Source: Coriobacteriia bacterium (GTDB taxonomy: Bacteria; Actinomycetota; Coriobacteriia; Anaerosomatales; JAUVQN01). Taken from it: DNA of 9,448 nt. Where the stretch lies: the NCBI GenBank assembly GCA_030598125.1, contig JAUVQN010000047.1:1-9448 (forward strand). Reading direction: 5' to 3'. Both the position numbers and the translations under genes were made by a program. This document shows, one piece after another, positions 1 through 7,130 of the stretch. Within the stretch, counting starts at the first letter, position 1. Each line of letters opens with the position of its first letter. The notes beneath the pieces were generated by a model that had not been told where the DNA came from, did not search any database, and saw only the letters and a program-made list of their open reading frames with translations.

Positions 1-462
1 CCGCTCATGCTGCTCTTCGCGGACTGTGTTCCCGTCGTGCTGGTCGCGACCGGCCCGCGTCCCGCGGTGGCTGTCGTGCACGCGGGGTGGCGTGGCGCGG
101 CATCCAGAGTCGTCGCCGAGGGGGTCGAGAGGCTCGCGGAGGAGGCCGGATCCGCCGCCTCGGAGATGCTCGCGTACGTCGGTCCGCACGTCGGTCCGTG
201 TCACTACGAGGTGGGTGACGAGGTTCTCTCGCGGTTTGCGGGGGTTGCTGCTACCATTTCCCCGGCCCCGGGTCGCCTCGACCTCGAGGCCGCGGTTGTG
301 TCGGACCTAGACCTGATCGGCGTGCCCATGGACCAGCGTGTCTCGCTCGGGATGTGCACTGTGGAAGAGACCGAGCGGTTCTTCTCCTACCGCGTCGAGG
401 GACTCACCGGTCGGCACGGCGCGCTCGCCGGGCTGGTCAGGCGGCAGCCGTGCATCGTCTGA
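1..462 (+). CDS. pgeF: YfiH/PgeF family protein (laccase domain, YlmD), 3' part only
   Basis: This is the C-terminal 153 residues of a YfiH-family (DUF152, multicopper polyphenol oxidase-like) protein; the start lies upstream of the window. The family motifs are visible in order: ADCVP near residue 7 of the fragment, HAGWRG near 27, a GPHVGPCHYEVG block with the active-site Cys/His, and a C-terminal block CTVEETERFFSYR followed by TGRHGALAGL. Members have been described as purine nucleoside phosphorylases/adenosine deaminases and, in E. coli, as the peptidoglycan editing factor PgeF, so the exact reaction here is an inference. In Gram-positive bacteria the gene (ylmD) normally sits next to ylmE/yggS in the division cluster. 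Here its stop codon overlaps the start of pstS by one base. The family assignment is secure; the precise activity is not. Confidence 0.93.
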   Translation, partial: PLMLLFADCVPVVLVATGPRPAVAVVHAGWRGAASRVVAEGVERLAEEAGSAASEMLAYVGPHVGPCHYEVGDEVLSRFAGVAATISPAPGRLDLEAAVVSDLDLIGVPMDQRVSLGMCTVEETERFFSYRVEGLTGRHGALAGLVRRQPCIV

Positions 463-1283
463 TGCGGATCCCAGCGACTCTCTGCGCCGTCGCCGTGACT
501 GCGGTCGCCCTCTCCGGTTGCGGGTCCGATTCGCGCGAGGAGAGGCAGGTCACGGTCACGGGCTCGACGACCATCCTGCCCATCGCGGAGATCGCGGGCG
601 AGGAGTTCGAGGAGGCGAATCCGGACTACGAGGTGTTCGTGTCCGGACTCGGCTCCTCCGCGGGGATCGAGAGTGTGTCCTCAGGGTCCTCGGACATCGG
701 AAGTTCGAGTCGCGAGCTCAAGGACGAAGAGCTGGACCTGGGTCTCGTCGATACACCGATCGCATACGATGCGATCGCCGTGATCGTGCACAGAGACAAC
801 CCGGTGGACGGGCTCACCAGCGATGAGATCCGCTCCGTGTTCTCGGGCGAGGTGACCAACTGGAGCGAGCTGGGCGGTCCCGACCTCGAGATCGGTGTCG
901 TCAACCGAGACGAAGCGTCCGGCACGCGAGAGGCGTTCTCGAGAATAGTCCTGGACGGCGATCGTTTCGATCCGGCGGCGGCCATCCTCCCCGGTACCGG
1001 GCAGGTCCGCTCCGTCGTCGCGAACTCGGTCGGAGCCATCGGCTACATCTCGCTCGGCTTCGTGACACCGGAGGTCAAGGCCGTCGAAGTCGACGGCGTC
1101 GCGGCCACGCGCGCCAACGTCATCGGCGACACCTATCCCGTACGACGCGTGCTGCACTTCTTCACGGTGGGCCCGCCGGTCGGCGCCGCGGCCGAGTACG
1201 TCGACTACGTGCTCTCCTCCGACGTCCAGGAGGGCGTCGTGTCGGACGCTGGATTCATCCCCTACGTCGTCGAGCGTGACTGA
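462..1283 (+). CDS. pstS: Phosphate ABC transporter substrate-binding lipoprotein PstS
   Basis: A 273-residue extracytoplasmic phosphate receptor that captures phosphate for PstCA. The start at 462 is chosen because it directly yields a lipoprotein signal: MRIPATLCAVAVTAVALSGC, with lipobox LSGC and Cys20 as the lipidation site. This fits anchoring to the outer face of the membrane of a Gram-positive cell. Family features are the phosphate-loop motif TVTGSTTILPIAE (31-43), GSSAGI (64-69), GSSDIGSSSREL (75-86), the LTSDEIRSVFSGEVTNWSELGG block (118-139), EASGTREAF (151-159) and VGAIGYISLGF (190-200). Length fits the short PstS family (about 270-290 residues) rather than the longer E. coli form. 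The ATG overlaps the yfiH stop as TGATG and only a weak purine stretch precedes it, so translational coupling is likely. I see no convincing Pho box upstream, which is coding sequence of yfiH. Confidence 0.96.
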   Translation: MRIPATLCAVAVTAVALSGCGSDSREERQVTVTGSTTILPIAEIAGEEFEEANPDYEVFVSGLGSSAGIESVSSGSSDIGSSSRELKDEELDLGLVDTPIAYDAIAVIVHRDNPVDGLTSDEIRSVFSGEVTNWSELGGPDLEIGVVNRDEASGTREAFSRIVLDGDRFDPAAAILPGTGQVRSVVANSVGAIGYISLGFVTPEVKAVEVDGVAATRANVIGDTYPVRRVLHFFTVGPPVGAAAEYVDYVLSSDVQEGVVSDAGFIPYVVERD

Positions 1284-2241
1284 CGTGGCCGGCAGTGAGC
1301 GCGACATGCGAGACGCCGGGCCGGGCGCGCCGGGCCCGCGAGAACCCGGGAGCGGCAGCGGTGTATTGCGACAGACCGCGCGCTCGCAGTACCTGAAGGA
1401 AAGCTCGCTCAGGGCGCTCTTCCTCGCGTGCGCCTCGGTCGCGGTGATGGGCGTCGCACTGATCTTCCTCTTCGTCGGTCTGAGGGGCTGGGCGATCTTC
1501 GCGAAGGTCGGTGTCGTGGACTTCCTCTTCGGGAGCACGTGGCTGCCGACGGAGGGGGAGTTCGGCATATGGCCGTTGATCTTCGGTTCGTTCGCAGTGA
1601 CGATCGGCGCGCTGCTCTTGGGCGCTCCGCTCGCCATAGGCACCGCAATCTTCCTGTCGGAGGTCGCGAGTCCCAGGGTGCGGAGCATCCTCCGTCCGGC
1701 GGTCGAGCTGCTCGCAGGGATACCGTCGGTCATCTACGGGTTCTTCGGCCTCATCGTGCTGAGGCCGATCATCGCCGACATGTCGGGTGGGCTGGGATTC
1801 GGGCTCGTCACCGGATGGCTCATCCTCGCGATCATGATCGTGCCCACGATATCCGCGATCTCCGAGGACGCGCTCAGGAGTCTCTCGCCGGGCATCCGCG
1901 AGGCCTCCTACGCCATGGGGGCCACCAAGTGGCAGACGATCTACAAGGTGCTCGTGCCCGCAGCGAAGGTCGGTATCATCGACGCGGTGATCCTAGGCAT
2001 GGGCCGCGCGATCGGTGAGACGATGGCCGTGCTGATGGTGATCGGCAACGCGCCGGTCGTGCCGGCAGGGGTCAGCGAGCCGTTCTCCACGCTCACGACG
2101 ACGATCGTGCTGGACATGGCCTACGCGTCCGGTGACCATCGCACGGCGCTCTTCGGCATGGCGATCATCCTCTTCCTCATCTCGATGGTGCTCGTCGCGC
2201 TCGTGCGGTCCTTGTCCCGGTTCGGGAAGCAGGTGGGCTGA
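1276..2241 (+). CDS. pstC: Phosphate ABC transporter permease PstC
   Basis: One of the two membrane subunits of the PstSCAB phosphate importer. The 321-residue protein has about six hydrophobic segments (roughly 46-70, 104-130, 148-166, 178-198, 234-258 and 291-312). The cytoplasmic EAA loop that contacts PstB reads EASYAMGATKWQTIYKVLVP (209-228), followed by GRAIGET (243-249), as expected for PstC. The GTG at 1276 overlaps the end of pstS by 8 bases. An in-frame ATG at 1306 is an alternative and would remove ten residues. Neither has a clear Shine-Dalgarno sequence, so coupling to pstS translation is likely. The first 45 residues form a hydrophilic Gly/Pro/Arg-rich leader that looks disordered. 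Its codons around 1317-1338 also form a GC-rich inverted repeat. Confidence 0.95.
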   Translation: MTDVAGSERDMRDAGPGAPGPREPGSGSGVLRQTARSQYLKESSLRALFLACASVAVMGVALIFLFVGLRGWAIFAKVGVVDFLFGSTWLPTEGEFGIWPLIFGSFAVTIGALLLGAPLAIGTAIFLSEVASPRVRSILRPAVELLAGIPSVIYGFFGLIVLRPIIADMSGGLGFGLVTGWLILAIMIVPTISAISEDALRSLSPGIREASYAMGATKWQTIYKVLVPAAKVGIIDAVILGMGRAIGETMAVLMVIGNAPVVPAGVSEPFSTLTTTIVLDMAYASGDHRTALFGMAIILFLISMVLVALVRSLSRFGKQVG

Positions 2242-3071
2242 TGAACAAGCGGGTGACGAACTGGATCGCGCTGGGAGCGCTGTGGGCGGCGGCCCTCACA
2301 ACAGTCGGCGTGCTGGGGACACTGCTCCTCTACGTGATCATCAACGGGATCGGTGCGCTGAGCCTCAGGTTCGTCTTCTCTGCGCCTGAGGGCGTGCGCA
2401 TGGAGGGCGGGATATGGCCCACGATCGTCGCCACCGTCTACGTGACGGGGTTGGCGATGCTGATCGTGACACCGATCGCCGTGTTCGCAGCCGTGTACCT
2501 TGCCGAGTACGCCCGTCAGGGACGTCTCGTGGGGACGATCAGGTTCGCGGCGGACACGCTGGCCTCGGTGCCCTCGATCGTGATGGGACTCTTCGGTCTT
2601 GCCCTGTTCGTAGAGGCTCTGGGTCTCGGGTTCTCGATGATCTCCGGCGCCCTCGCGCTGTCCTTCCTGATGCTCCCCATCGTCATGCGCACGACCGAGG
2701 AGGCCATCCGGTCCGTGCCCAAGTACATCCGATGGGGCTCCTACGGTCTCGGGGCGACGAAGTGGCAGACGGTCCGCAAGGTAGTGCTGCCCGCCGCATC
2801 CCCGCGTATCATCACGGGCATCATCTTGGCGACCGGTCGCGCGGTCGGGGAGACGGCGGTCGTGATCTTCACGATGGGCACGATGATCAACACGCCGATG
2901 CTCCCGCTGGACCCGGGTCGTTCGATGACGGTCCACCTGTACATACTCGCCATGGAGGGCATCAACCTGCCGGCTGCGTACGGCACCGCCCTGCTGCTGG
3001 TCGCGATGATCCTGGGCTTCAACCTGCTCGCCCGGTTCATCGTCCGCCGGAACAGGAGGATGATGGGATGA
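2241..3071 (+). CDS. pstA: Phosphate ABC transporter permease PstA
   Basis: The second membrane subunit of the phosphate importer, 276 residues and full length for the family. Hydrophobic segments lie at roughly 10-37, 58-86, 108-126, 132-150, 188-213 and 247-268. The EAA loop is GSYGLGATKWQTVRKVVLP (166-184), followed by GRAVGET (199-205), matching its PstC partner. Proline and serine in LASVPSIVMGLFGL (107-120) are typical of PstA. The ATG overlaps the pstC stop by one base (TGATG), and an AGGTGG ribosome binding site sits just upstream within pstC. The C-terminus is basic (RRNRRMMG) and its final codons carry the strong ribosome binding site of pstB. Confidence 0.95.
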   Translation: MNKRVTNWIALGALWAAALTTVGVLGTLLLYVIINGIGALSLRFVFSAPEGVRMEGGIWPTIVATVYVTGLAMLIVTPIAVFAAVYLAEYARQGRLVGTIRFAADTLASVPSIVMGLFGLALFVEALGLGFSMISGALALSFLMLPIVMRTTEEAIRSVPKYIRWGSYGLGATKWQTVRKVVLPAASPRIITGIILATGRAVGETAVVIFTMGTMINTPMLPLDPGRSMTVHLYILAMEGINLPAAYGTALLLVAMILGFNLLARFIVRRNRRMMG

Positions 3072-3895
3072 TCGAGAGCAGACTGCATGGCGGGGCCGCC
3101 CATGGCTCCGACGAAGTCGAGGCCGCCGACAAGCTCAGCGTGACCGACCTCGACTTCTACTACGGCGACTTCCAAGCTCTGGCCGGCGTCACGGTCGGCG
3201 TCAAGGAGCGGGCGACGACAGCGTTCATCGGCCCTTCCGGCTGTGGCAAGTCCACGTTCCTGAGGTGCTTCAACCGGATGAACGACCTCATACCGGGGAC
3301 GAGGCTGACGGGTCGCATCACGCTGGACGGAGAGGACATCTACGCTCCCGGCGTGGACCCGGTCGACCTCCGCCGGCGCGTCGGCATGATCTTCCAGCAG
3401 CCGAACCCGTTCCCGATGTCGATCTACGACAACGTGGCGTACGGTCCGCGACTGCATGGCGTGAAGAAGAAGGCGAGACTCGACGACATCGTGCAGCAGT
3501 CGCTGGAGCGCGCGAACGTGTGGCGCGAGGTGAAGGACATCCTCGGACGCGGGGGACTGACACTCTCGGGCGGACAGCAGCAGCGCTTGTGCATCGCTCG
3601 CGTCCTGGCCGTACGCCCGGACGTGCTGCTCATGGACGAGCCGTGCTCCGCCATCGATCCGACGTCCGTGCAGAAGATCGAGGACCTCATGGCGGAGCTC
3701 GAGTCGGAGATCACGATCGTGATCGTGACGCACAACATGCAGCAGGCGGCGCGCGTGAGTCAGTTCACGGCATTCTTCCTGCAAGAGGAGACGAACGAAC
3801 CGGCCGAGCTCGTCGAGTACGGTCGGACCGCGGAGCTCTTCACGAGTCCCGAGGACAAGAGGACGGAGGACTACATCACCGGCAGGTTCGGGTAG
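3068..3895 (+). CDS. pstB: Phosphate ABC transporter ATP-binding protein PstB
   Basis: The 275-residue cytoplasmic ATPase that powers PstCA. All ABC motifs are present: Walker A GPSGCGKST (55-63), Q-loop FQQPNPFPMSIYDNVAYGP (109-127), which is the PstB-type version, signature LSGGQQQRLCIARVLA (166-181), Walker B VLLMDEP (186-192), D-loop SAID (194-197) and switch His in THN (221-223). The start at 3068 overlaps the pstA stop as ATGA and has a near-ideal AGGAGGA at 3054-3060, seven bases upstream. The reading frame stays open upstream in the pstA region, but that part does not resemble an ABC protein. The first 23 residues are a non-conserved hydrophilic extension before the usual LSVTDLDFYYGDFQAL start. 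It is followed after 36 bases by phoU. Confidence 0.97.
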   Translation: MIESRLHGGAAHGSDEVEAADKLSVTDLDFYYGDFQALAGVTVGVKERATTAFIGPSGCGKSTFLRCFNRMNDLIPGTRLTGRITLDGEDIYAPGVDPVDLRRRVGMIFQQPNPFPMSIYDNVAYGPRLHGVKKKARLDDIVQQSLERANVWREVKDILGRGGLTLSGGQQQRLCIARVLAVRPDVLLMDEPCSAIDPTSVQKIEDLMAELESEITIVIVTHNMQQAARVSQFTAFFLQEETNEPAELVEYGRTAELFTSPEDKRTEDYITGRFG

Positions 3896-3931
3896 GACCT
3901 GCCGCGCAGACGCGTCGGGCGAGTCGAGGGT

Positions 3932-4609
3932 GTGAGCGAGATGCGCGAGATGTACCGCAAAGAGTTGAAGGACCTGAAGCTGGAGGTCGTGTCGATCGGC
4001 GGCGTCGTCACCGAGCAGGCGCGTTCCGCGGTGCGAGCGCTGGTGGAAGGCGACGTGGAGCTCGCGGACCGCGTGATCGAGCGGGACGATGAGCTCGACC
4101 GCCGGTGTCTCGGCATCGAGGAGCACTCGATCGAGGTGATGGCGACGCAGAACCCGGTCGCCAAGGACCTCAGGCTGTTGCACTCGCTCACGTACATCGC
4201 GCTCCACATGGAACGGATGGGAGACCTGGCCGTCAATATCTCAGGTGCCGCCAAACGGACCGCCTACAGGAAGGGGCCGCAGACGCTCTGCGACCTCATC
4301 TCGGCGCAGGGCAGCCTCGTCTACCGCGTGCTGGAGAGCTCTCTGGAGGCGCTCGACAAGTACGACCTCGAGCTCGCCAGGAAGCTGCCCGACATGGACG
4401 AGCCGATCGACCAGCTCTTCAAACAGTTCTTCCGCGAGCTGGCCCGCCTGCAGGACGAGGACGACATCGAATGGGCGAGCAACATGGTGCTCGCCGCCCG
4501 CTACCTCGAGCGGATCGCCGACCACGCCGTGGACATCGGCGAGCGGACAGAATATCTGGTGACAGGTGTCTTCGAGGGTTCCTTCGAGAGCGCACAGGAC
4601 GGGGACTGA
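3932..4609 (+). CDS. phoU: Phosphate transport system regulator PhoU
   Basis: A 225-residue all-helical protein built of two PhoU repeats. Each repeat ends in the metal-binding E(x3)D signature: MERMGDLAVNI (93-103, E94 and D98) and YLERIADHAVDI (191-202, E193 and D197). NPVAKDLRLL (74-83) is the conserved segment of the first repeat. In known systems PhoU links Pst transporter activity to a PhoR/PhoB-type two-component system and limits phosphate uptake; no such kinase or regulator gene is in this window. The GTG at 3932 is the longest start, but the GAGGG at 3926-3930 is only one base away from it. The ATG at 3941 (three residues shorter) has a better spacing and is a real alternative. It ends seven bases before yggS. 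Confidence 0.95.
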   Translation: MSEMREMYRKELKDLKLEVVSIGGVVTEQARSAVRALVEGDVELADRVIERDDELDRRCLGIEEHSIEVMATQNPVAKDLRLLHSLTYIALHMERMGDLAVNISGAAKRTAYRKGPQTLCDLISAQGSLVYRVLESSLEALDKYDLELARKLPDMDEPIDQLFKQFFRELARLQDEDDIEWASNMVLAARYLERIADHAVDIGERTEYLVTGVFEGSFESAQDGD

Positions 4610-4616
4610 CCGCCGG

Positions 4617-5312
4617 ATGGGAGCTATCGCCGAACGGTACCGCGCTGTCAGGGAACGCGTGGCCGCGGCCGCCGACATCGCGGGCCGCGACCCGGCGGAC
4701 GTCACCATCGTCGCCGTGTCCAAGACCGTGGGTCCGCAGAAGATCGAACGTGCCATGGCCGCCGGGATCCACGACTTCGGCGAGAACCGTGCGCAGGACT
4801 TCTGCGACAAACGGGCGCTCTTCCCGGACGAGCGCTGGCACTTCGTGGGTTCTCTTCAGTCGCGGAAGGCCCGGTTCGTCGTGGGCAAGGCCGACCTGAT
4901 CCACTCCGTCGACCGGACGCGCCTGCTCGACGTCTTGGACAGGTCGGCGACCGAGCTCGGCACCGTGCAGCCCGTTCTGCTACAGGTCAACGTCTCGGGC
5001 GAGGAGCAGAAGCACGGCTTCCACCCCAGCGAGGTCGAGGCGGCGCTCCGCCAGTCCTCGGACTACCCCAGCATACGGATCAAGGGGCTCATGACGATGG
5101 CTCCGCTCGGGCCGCCGGAGGCGGCGAGACCGACGTTCCGTGGTCTCGCGGAGCTCTTTGCCAGGCTGGGCGGCATGCGGTTCAATGGGGTCGAGATGCG
5201 GGAGCTCTCCATGGGCATGTCGAACGACTACTGCGTCGCCGTGGAGGAAGGGGCCACGATCGTGCGGATCGGCCGGTCCATCTTCGGCAACGGACATGCG
5301 CAACGAGGCTGA
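4617..5312 (+). CDS. yggS: YggS/YlmE family pyridoxal phosphate homeostasis protein
   Basis: A 231-residue PLP-binding protein with the single-domain alanine-racemase-like TIM barrel fold (PROSC/YggS family). It binds PLP and affects vitamin B6 and amino acid pools, with no firmly known catalytic reaction. Motifs: IVAVSKT (31-37) with K36 as the PLP-linking lysine, FGENRAQD (54-61), WHFVGSLQSRKAR (74-86; the usual form is HFIGxLQxNK), QVNVSGEEQKHGF (123-135), GLMTMAP (157-163) and the C-terminal SMGMSNDYCVAVEEGATIVR (198-217) followed by IGRSIFG. An upstream in-frame GTG at 4566 would overlap phoU by 44 bases and add a non-conserved stretch, so the ATG at 4617 is preferred. In the conserved cluster it is normally adjacent to yfiH; here pst-phoU separates them. 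Confidence 0.95.
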   Translation: MGAIAERYRAVRERVAAAADIAGRDPADVTIVAVSKTVGPQKIERAMAAGIHDFGENRAQDFCDKRALFPDERWHFVGSLQSRKARFVVGKADLIHSVDRTRLLDVLDRSATELGTVQPVLLQVNVSGEEQKHGFHPSEVEAALRQSSDYPSIRIKGLMTMAPLGPPEAARPTFRGLAELFARLGGMRFNGVEMRELSMGMSNDYCVAVEEGATIVRIGRSIFGNGHAQRG

Positions 5313-5330
5313 AGGACGCGGGGCGGACCC

Positions 5331-5846
5331 ATGGGCATCATCGACAACGTGAGGATGAGGCTCGGCCTCGGTGACTATGACGAGGACGAGTACTACGACG
5401 ACGAGCCCGTCGAAGAAGCAGCCTTCGAGGACGAGGAGGACTTCACGCCGAGGCGTCGCCCGTCCTACCGAAGCCCGTACGAGGAGGGCAGGACCGGGGT
5501 GCGCAGGGTGGAACGCGGGCCCGACATCGAGCGCGCGAAGGGTGCGGCGCCCTCGGGCGGACCGCACGTCAGCATGCACATCGTCGAGCCGAGGAGCTTC
5601 TCGGAGGCGCAGGCGATCGCGGACCGGTTCAAAGCCGGCACGCCGATCATCATGAACCTCTCGTCGGGCGACGCCGAGCTCGGCAAACGTCTGCTGGACT
5701 TCGCCTCCGGTCTGACGTACGGACTGGGCGGCGGCCTGCAGAAGGTCTCGGAGAAGGTGTTCATGCTCACGCCGAGCAACGTCGACGTGTCCGCGGAAGA
5801 CCGGCGGAGGCTGCGCGACGAAGGGCTGTTCACTCTCGATGTCTGA
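5331..5846 (+). CDS. sepF: Cell division protein SepF
   Basis: A 171-residue SepF (YlmF, DUF552), a cytoplasmic protein that polymerises and tethers FtsZ to the membrane. It has the standard three-part layout. The N-terminal amphipathic membrane-binding helix is MGIIDNVRMRLGLG (1-14). A linker of about 65 residues is first strongly acidic (DYDEDEYYDDE and FEDEED) and then Arg-rich. The globular domain (79-151) reads HVSMHIVEPRSFSEAQAIAD, then GTPIIMNLSS, the GKRLLDFASGLTYGLGG motif (118-134) and KVFMLTPSNVDVS. FtsZ is not in the window but is expected upstream of yfiH. It lies 18 bases after yggS; an AAGGA at 5312-5316 is a distant ribosome binding site. Confidence 0.95.
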   Translation: MGIIDNVRMRLGLGDYDEDEYYDDEPVEEAAFEDEEDFTPRRRPSYRSPYEEGRTGVRRVERGPDIERAKGAAPSGGPHVSMHIVEPRSFSEAQAIADRFKAGTPIIMNLSSGDAELGKRLLDFASGLTYGLGGGLQKVSEKVFMLTPSNVDVSAEDRRRLRDEGLFTLDV

Positions 5847-5880
5847 GGTCCTCGTCGGTTCGTGCCGGCCGGACTCGATG

Positions 5881-5886
5881 AGGAGG
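5881..5886 (+). promoter_or_regulatory. Shine-Dalgarno site of proC (decides the start)
   Basis: A perfect AGGAGG five bases before the ATG at 5892. It argues for that start over the in-frame GTG at 5862, which would add ten non-conserved residues and lacks such a site. Confidence 0.85.
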
Positions 5887-5891
5887 TTCCG

Positions 5892-6713
5892 ATGACCCTT
5901 CCTGCTCCTGTCGTCGTCATCGGTGGCGGGCGCATGGGTGAGGCGATCGTGTCAGGTCTCCTGAGCGCGGGAGCCTGTGCGGTGGGCGATGTCGTCGTCA
6001 CCGAGCCTCACGTGGAGCGGCGTCGCGAGCTCGGGGATGCGCACGGAGTGCGGACGGTGGCTGAGGCCACGGACGCTCTCGCTGGTGCGAGGATCGTGCT
6101 CCTCGCCGTGAAGTCCCAGGTGATCGACGAGGTGGTGCGCGGGATCTCAGGTACGCTCTCCGAGCAGGCTCCCGACGCGGTCGTCGTGTCCATCGCCGCC
6201 GGGGTGAGCTGTGCTCGTCTCGAGTCGGTGCTCGGGACCGGAGTCCCGGTGGTACGCGTCATGCCGAACACGCCGGCGATCGTGCACGAGGCGATGAGCG
6301 TCGTCAGCGGCGGGACTGATGCGGGAGAAGAGGATGTCGCCATGGTCGTCGAGCTCTTCGACACGCTCGGCAAGACCGTCGTCGTGGACGAGCGCTACCA
6401 GGACGTCTCGACGGCGCTCTCGGGGTCCGGCCCGGCATACGTGGCGATCTTCGTGGACGCGCTCGCGCGGGCAGGTGTGCGCCACGGGTTGCCCCGCGAT
6501 GTGGCGCAGTCGCTCGCGGTCCAGACGCTGCTCGGGACCGCTTCGCTGCTGGATCGCACCGGGGAGCACCCGGAGGAGCTGGTCGACGCCGTCTCGAGCC
6601 CGGGTGGCACGACGATCGCCGCGGTCGAGGCGCTGGAGGACGGCGGTTTCCGCTCGGCCGTGGCGGACGCGGTGAGTGCCGCCGTCGAGCGCGCGAAGGA
6701 GCTGGGCTCGTGA
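5892..6713 (+). CDS. proC: Pyrroline-5-carboxylate reductase
   Basis: Catalyses the NAD(P)H-dependent reduction of 1-pyrroline-5-carboxylate to L-proline, the last step of proline synthesis, in the cytoplasm. The 273-residue protein has the usual length. The Rossmann nucleotide-binding motif is VVVIGGGRMGEAIVSGLL (7-24). Further landmarks are LAVKSQ (71-76), SIAAGVS (100-106), VRVMPNTPA (121-129), the substrate-site block ALSGSGPAYVA (175-185) and the ProC signature DAVSSPGGTTIAAVEALE (232-249). The ATG at 5892 is supported by the AGGAGG just upstream and puts the Rossmann motif at the expected N-terminal position. The gene sits between sepF and yggT and overlaps yggT by four bases (GTGA), so they are almost certainly co-transcribed. 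Confidence 0.97.
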   Translation: MTLPAPVVVIGGGRMGEAIVSGLLSAGACAVGDVVVTEPHVERRRELGDAHGVRTVAEATDALAGARIVLLAVKSQVIDEVVRGISGTLSEQAPDAVVVSIAAGVSCARLESVLGTGVPVVRVMPNTPAIVHEAMSVVSGGTDAGEEDVAMVVELFDTLGKTVVVDERYQDVSTALSGSGPAYVAIFVDALARAGVRHGLPRDVAQSLAVQTLLGTASLLDRTGEHPEELVDAVSSPGGTTIAAVEALEDGGFRSAVADAVSAAVERAKELGS

Positions 6714-6982
6714 GCTCCGGGTCGATCGTGAACGTGCTCGTCGCCGCATTGCAGTTCTACTCGTTCCTCATCTTGATCTACGTGCTGCTCTCGTGGCTGC
6801 AGAGCGTCGCGTTCGCGCAAGAGCTGAGGCGCGTGCTCGGCACGATCTGCGAGCCCTACATCGGGTTGTTCCGCAAGATCGTGCCCAAAGTCGGCGCGGG
6901 AGGCGTGGGTCTCGATCTGTCGCCGCTCGTGGCGATCCTGGTGTTGCAGGTCATCATCCGGCTCGTGAGCAGCCTGCGGTGA
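6710..6982 (+). CDS. yggT: YggT/YlmG family small membrane protein
   Basis: A 90-residue integral membrane protein of the YggT (YlmG) family, linked in other organisms to division and osmotic stress but without a settled biochemical role. Two hydrophobic segments are visible (about 6-29 and 70-87), flanking the family loop RRVLGTICEPYIGLFRKIVP (40-59) and the conserved GLDLSPLVAILVL that opens the second segment. The GTG at 6710 overlaps the proC stop by four bases and has a good GAAGGAG site at about 6696-6702. In Bacillus and relatives this gene follows sepF; here proC is in between. The ylmH gene usually found after ylmG is absent. Confidence 0.92.
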   Translation: MSSGSIVNVLVAALQFYSFLILIYVLLSWLQSVAFAQELRRVLGTICEPYIGLFRKIVPKVGAGGVGLDLSPLVAILVLQVIIRLVSSLR

Positions 6983-6984
6983 TG

Positions 6985-6999
6985 GGGACGCGGCGTCCC
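6985..6999 (+). terminator. Short GC hairpin after yggT (possible weak terminator)
   Basis: A perfect inverted repeat GGGACGC-G-GCGTCCC starts two bases after the yggT stop; flanking ATG/CAT can extend the pairing with one bulged G. No T-run follows, so it may be a weak or factor-dependent terminator, or a 3'-end stabilising hairpin. It sits at the boundary before the putative divIVA promoter. Confidence 0.4.
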
Positions 7000-7021
7000 A
7001 TGACACATATCCAGCTCTACG

Positions 7022-7052
7022 TGGATACGCGACTTGCCGTGACGGATATACT
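7022..7052 (+). promoter_or_regulatory. Probable promoter for divIVA-yggU
   Basis: The -10 candidate TATACT (7047-7052) matches five of six consensus bases and stands out in a GC-rich region. The best -35 candidate is a weak TGGATA at 7022-7027 with a long 19-base spacer. Transcription would start near 7059, giving a leader of about 70 bases before the ATG at 7131. The position in the only sizeable gap between the yggS-yggT genes and divIVA supports the call. Confidence 0.5.
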
Positions 7053-7130
7053 CTAAGGGTTCGGGGGCGCCCAGGCGCTCGTCGAACGCGTGGGGCCCGC
7101 AAGGCGTGAGATGGAGGGGACCGGTAGACG

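Noticed and set aside
380..461. A Pho box or promoter upstream of pstS within the end of yfiH.
   Set aside because: No convincing repeated PhoB/PhoP-type half-sites or -10/-35 pair could be seen in this coding sequence.
2414..3067. The pstB frame stays open about 650 bases upstream of 3068, overlapping pstA in another frame.
   Set aside because: The upstream translation is Arg/Gly/Asp-rich and resembles no ABC protein. GC-rich DNA commonly leaves such frames open, and the strong AGGAGGA before 3068 marks the true start.
7065..7082. GGGCGC/GCGCTC inverted repeat in the divIVA leader as a terminator or operator.
   Set aside because: It is short, contains a wobble pair and has no T-run. In GC-rich sequence such repeats are expected by chance.
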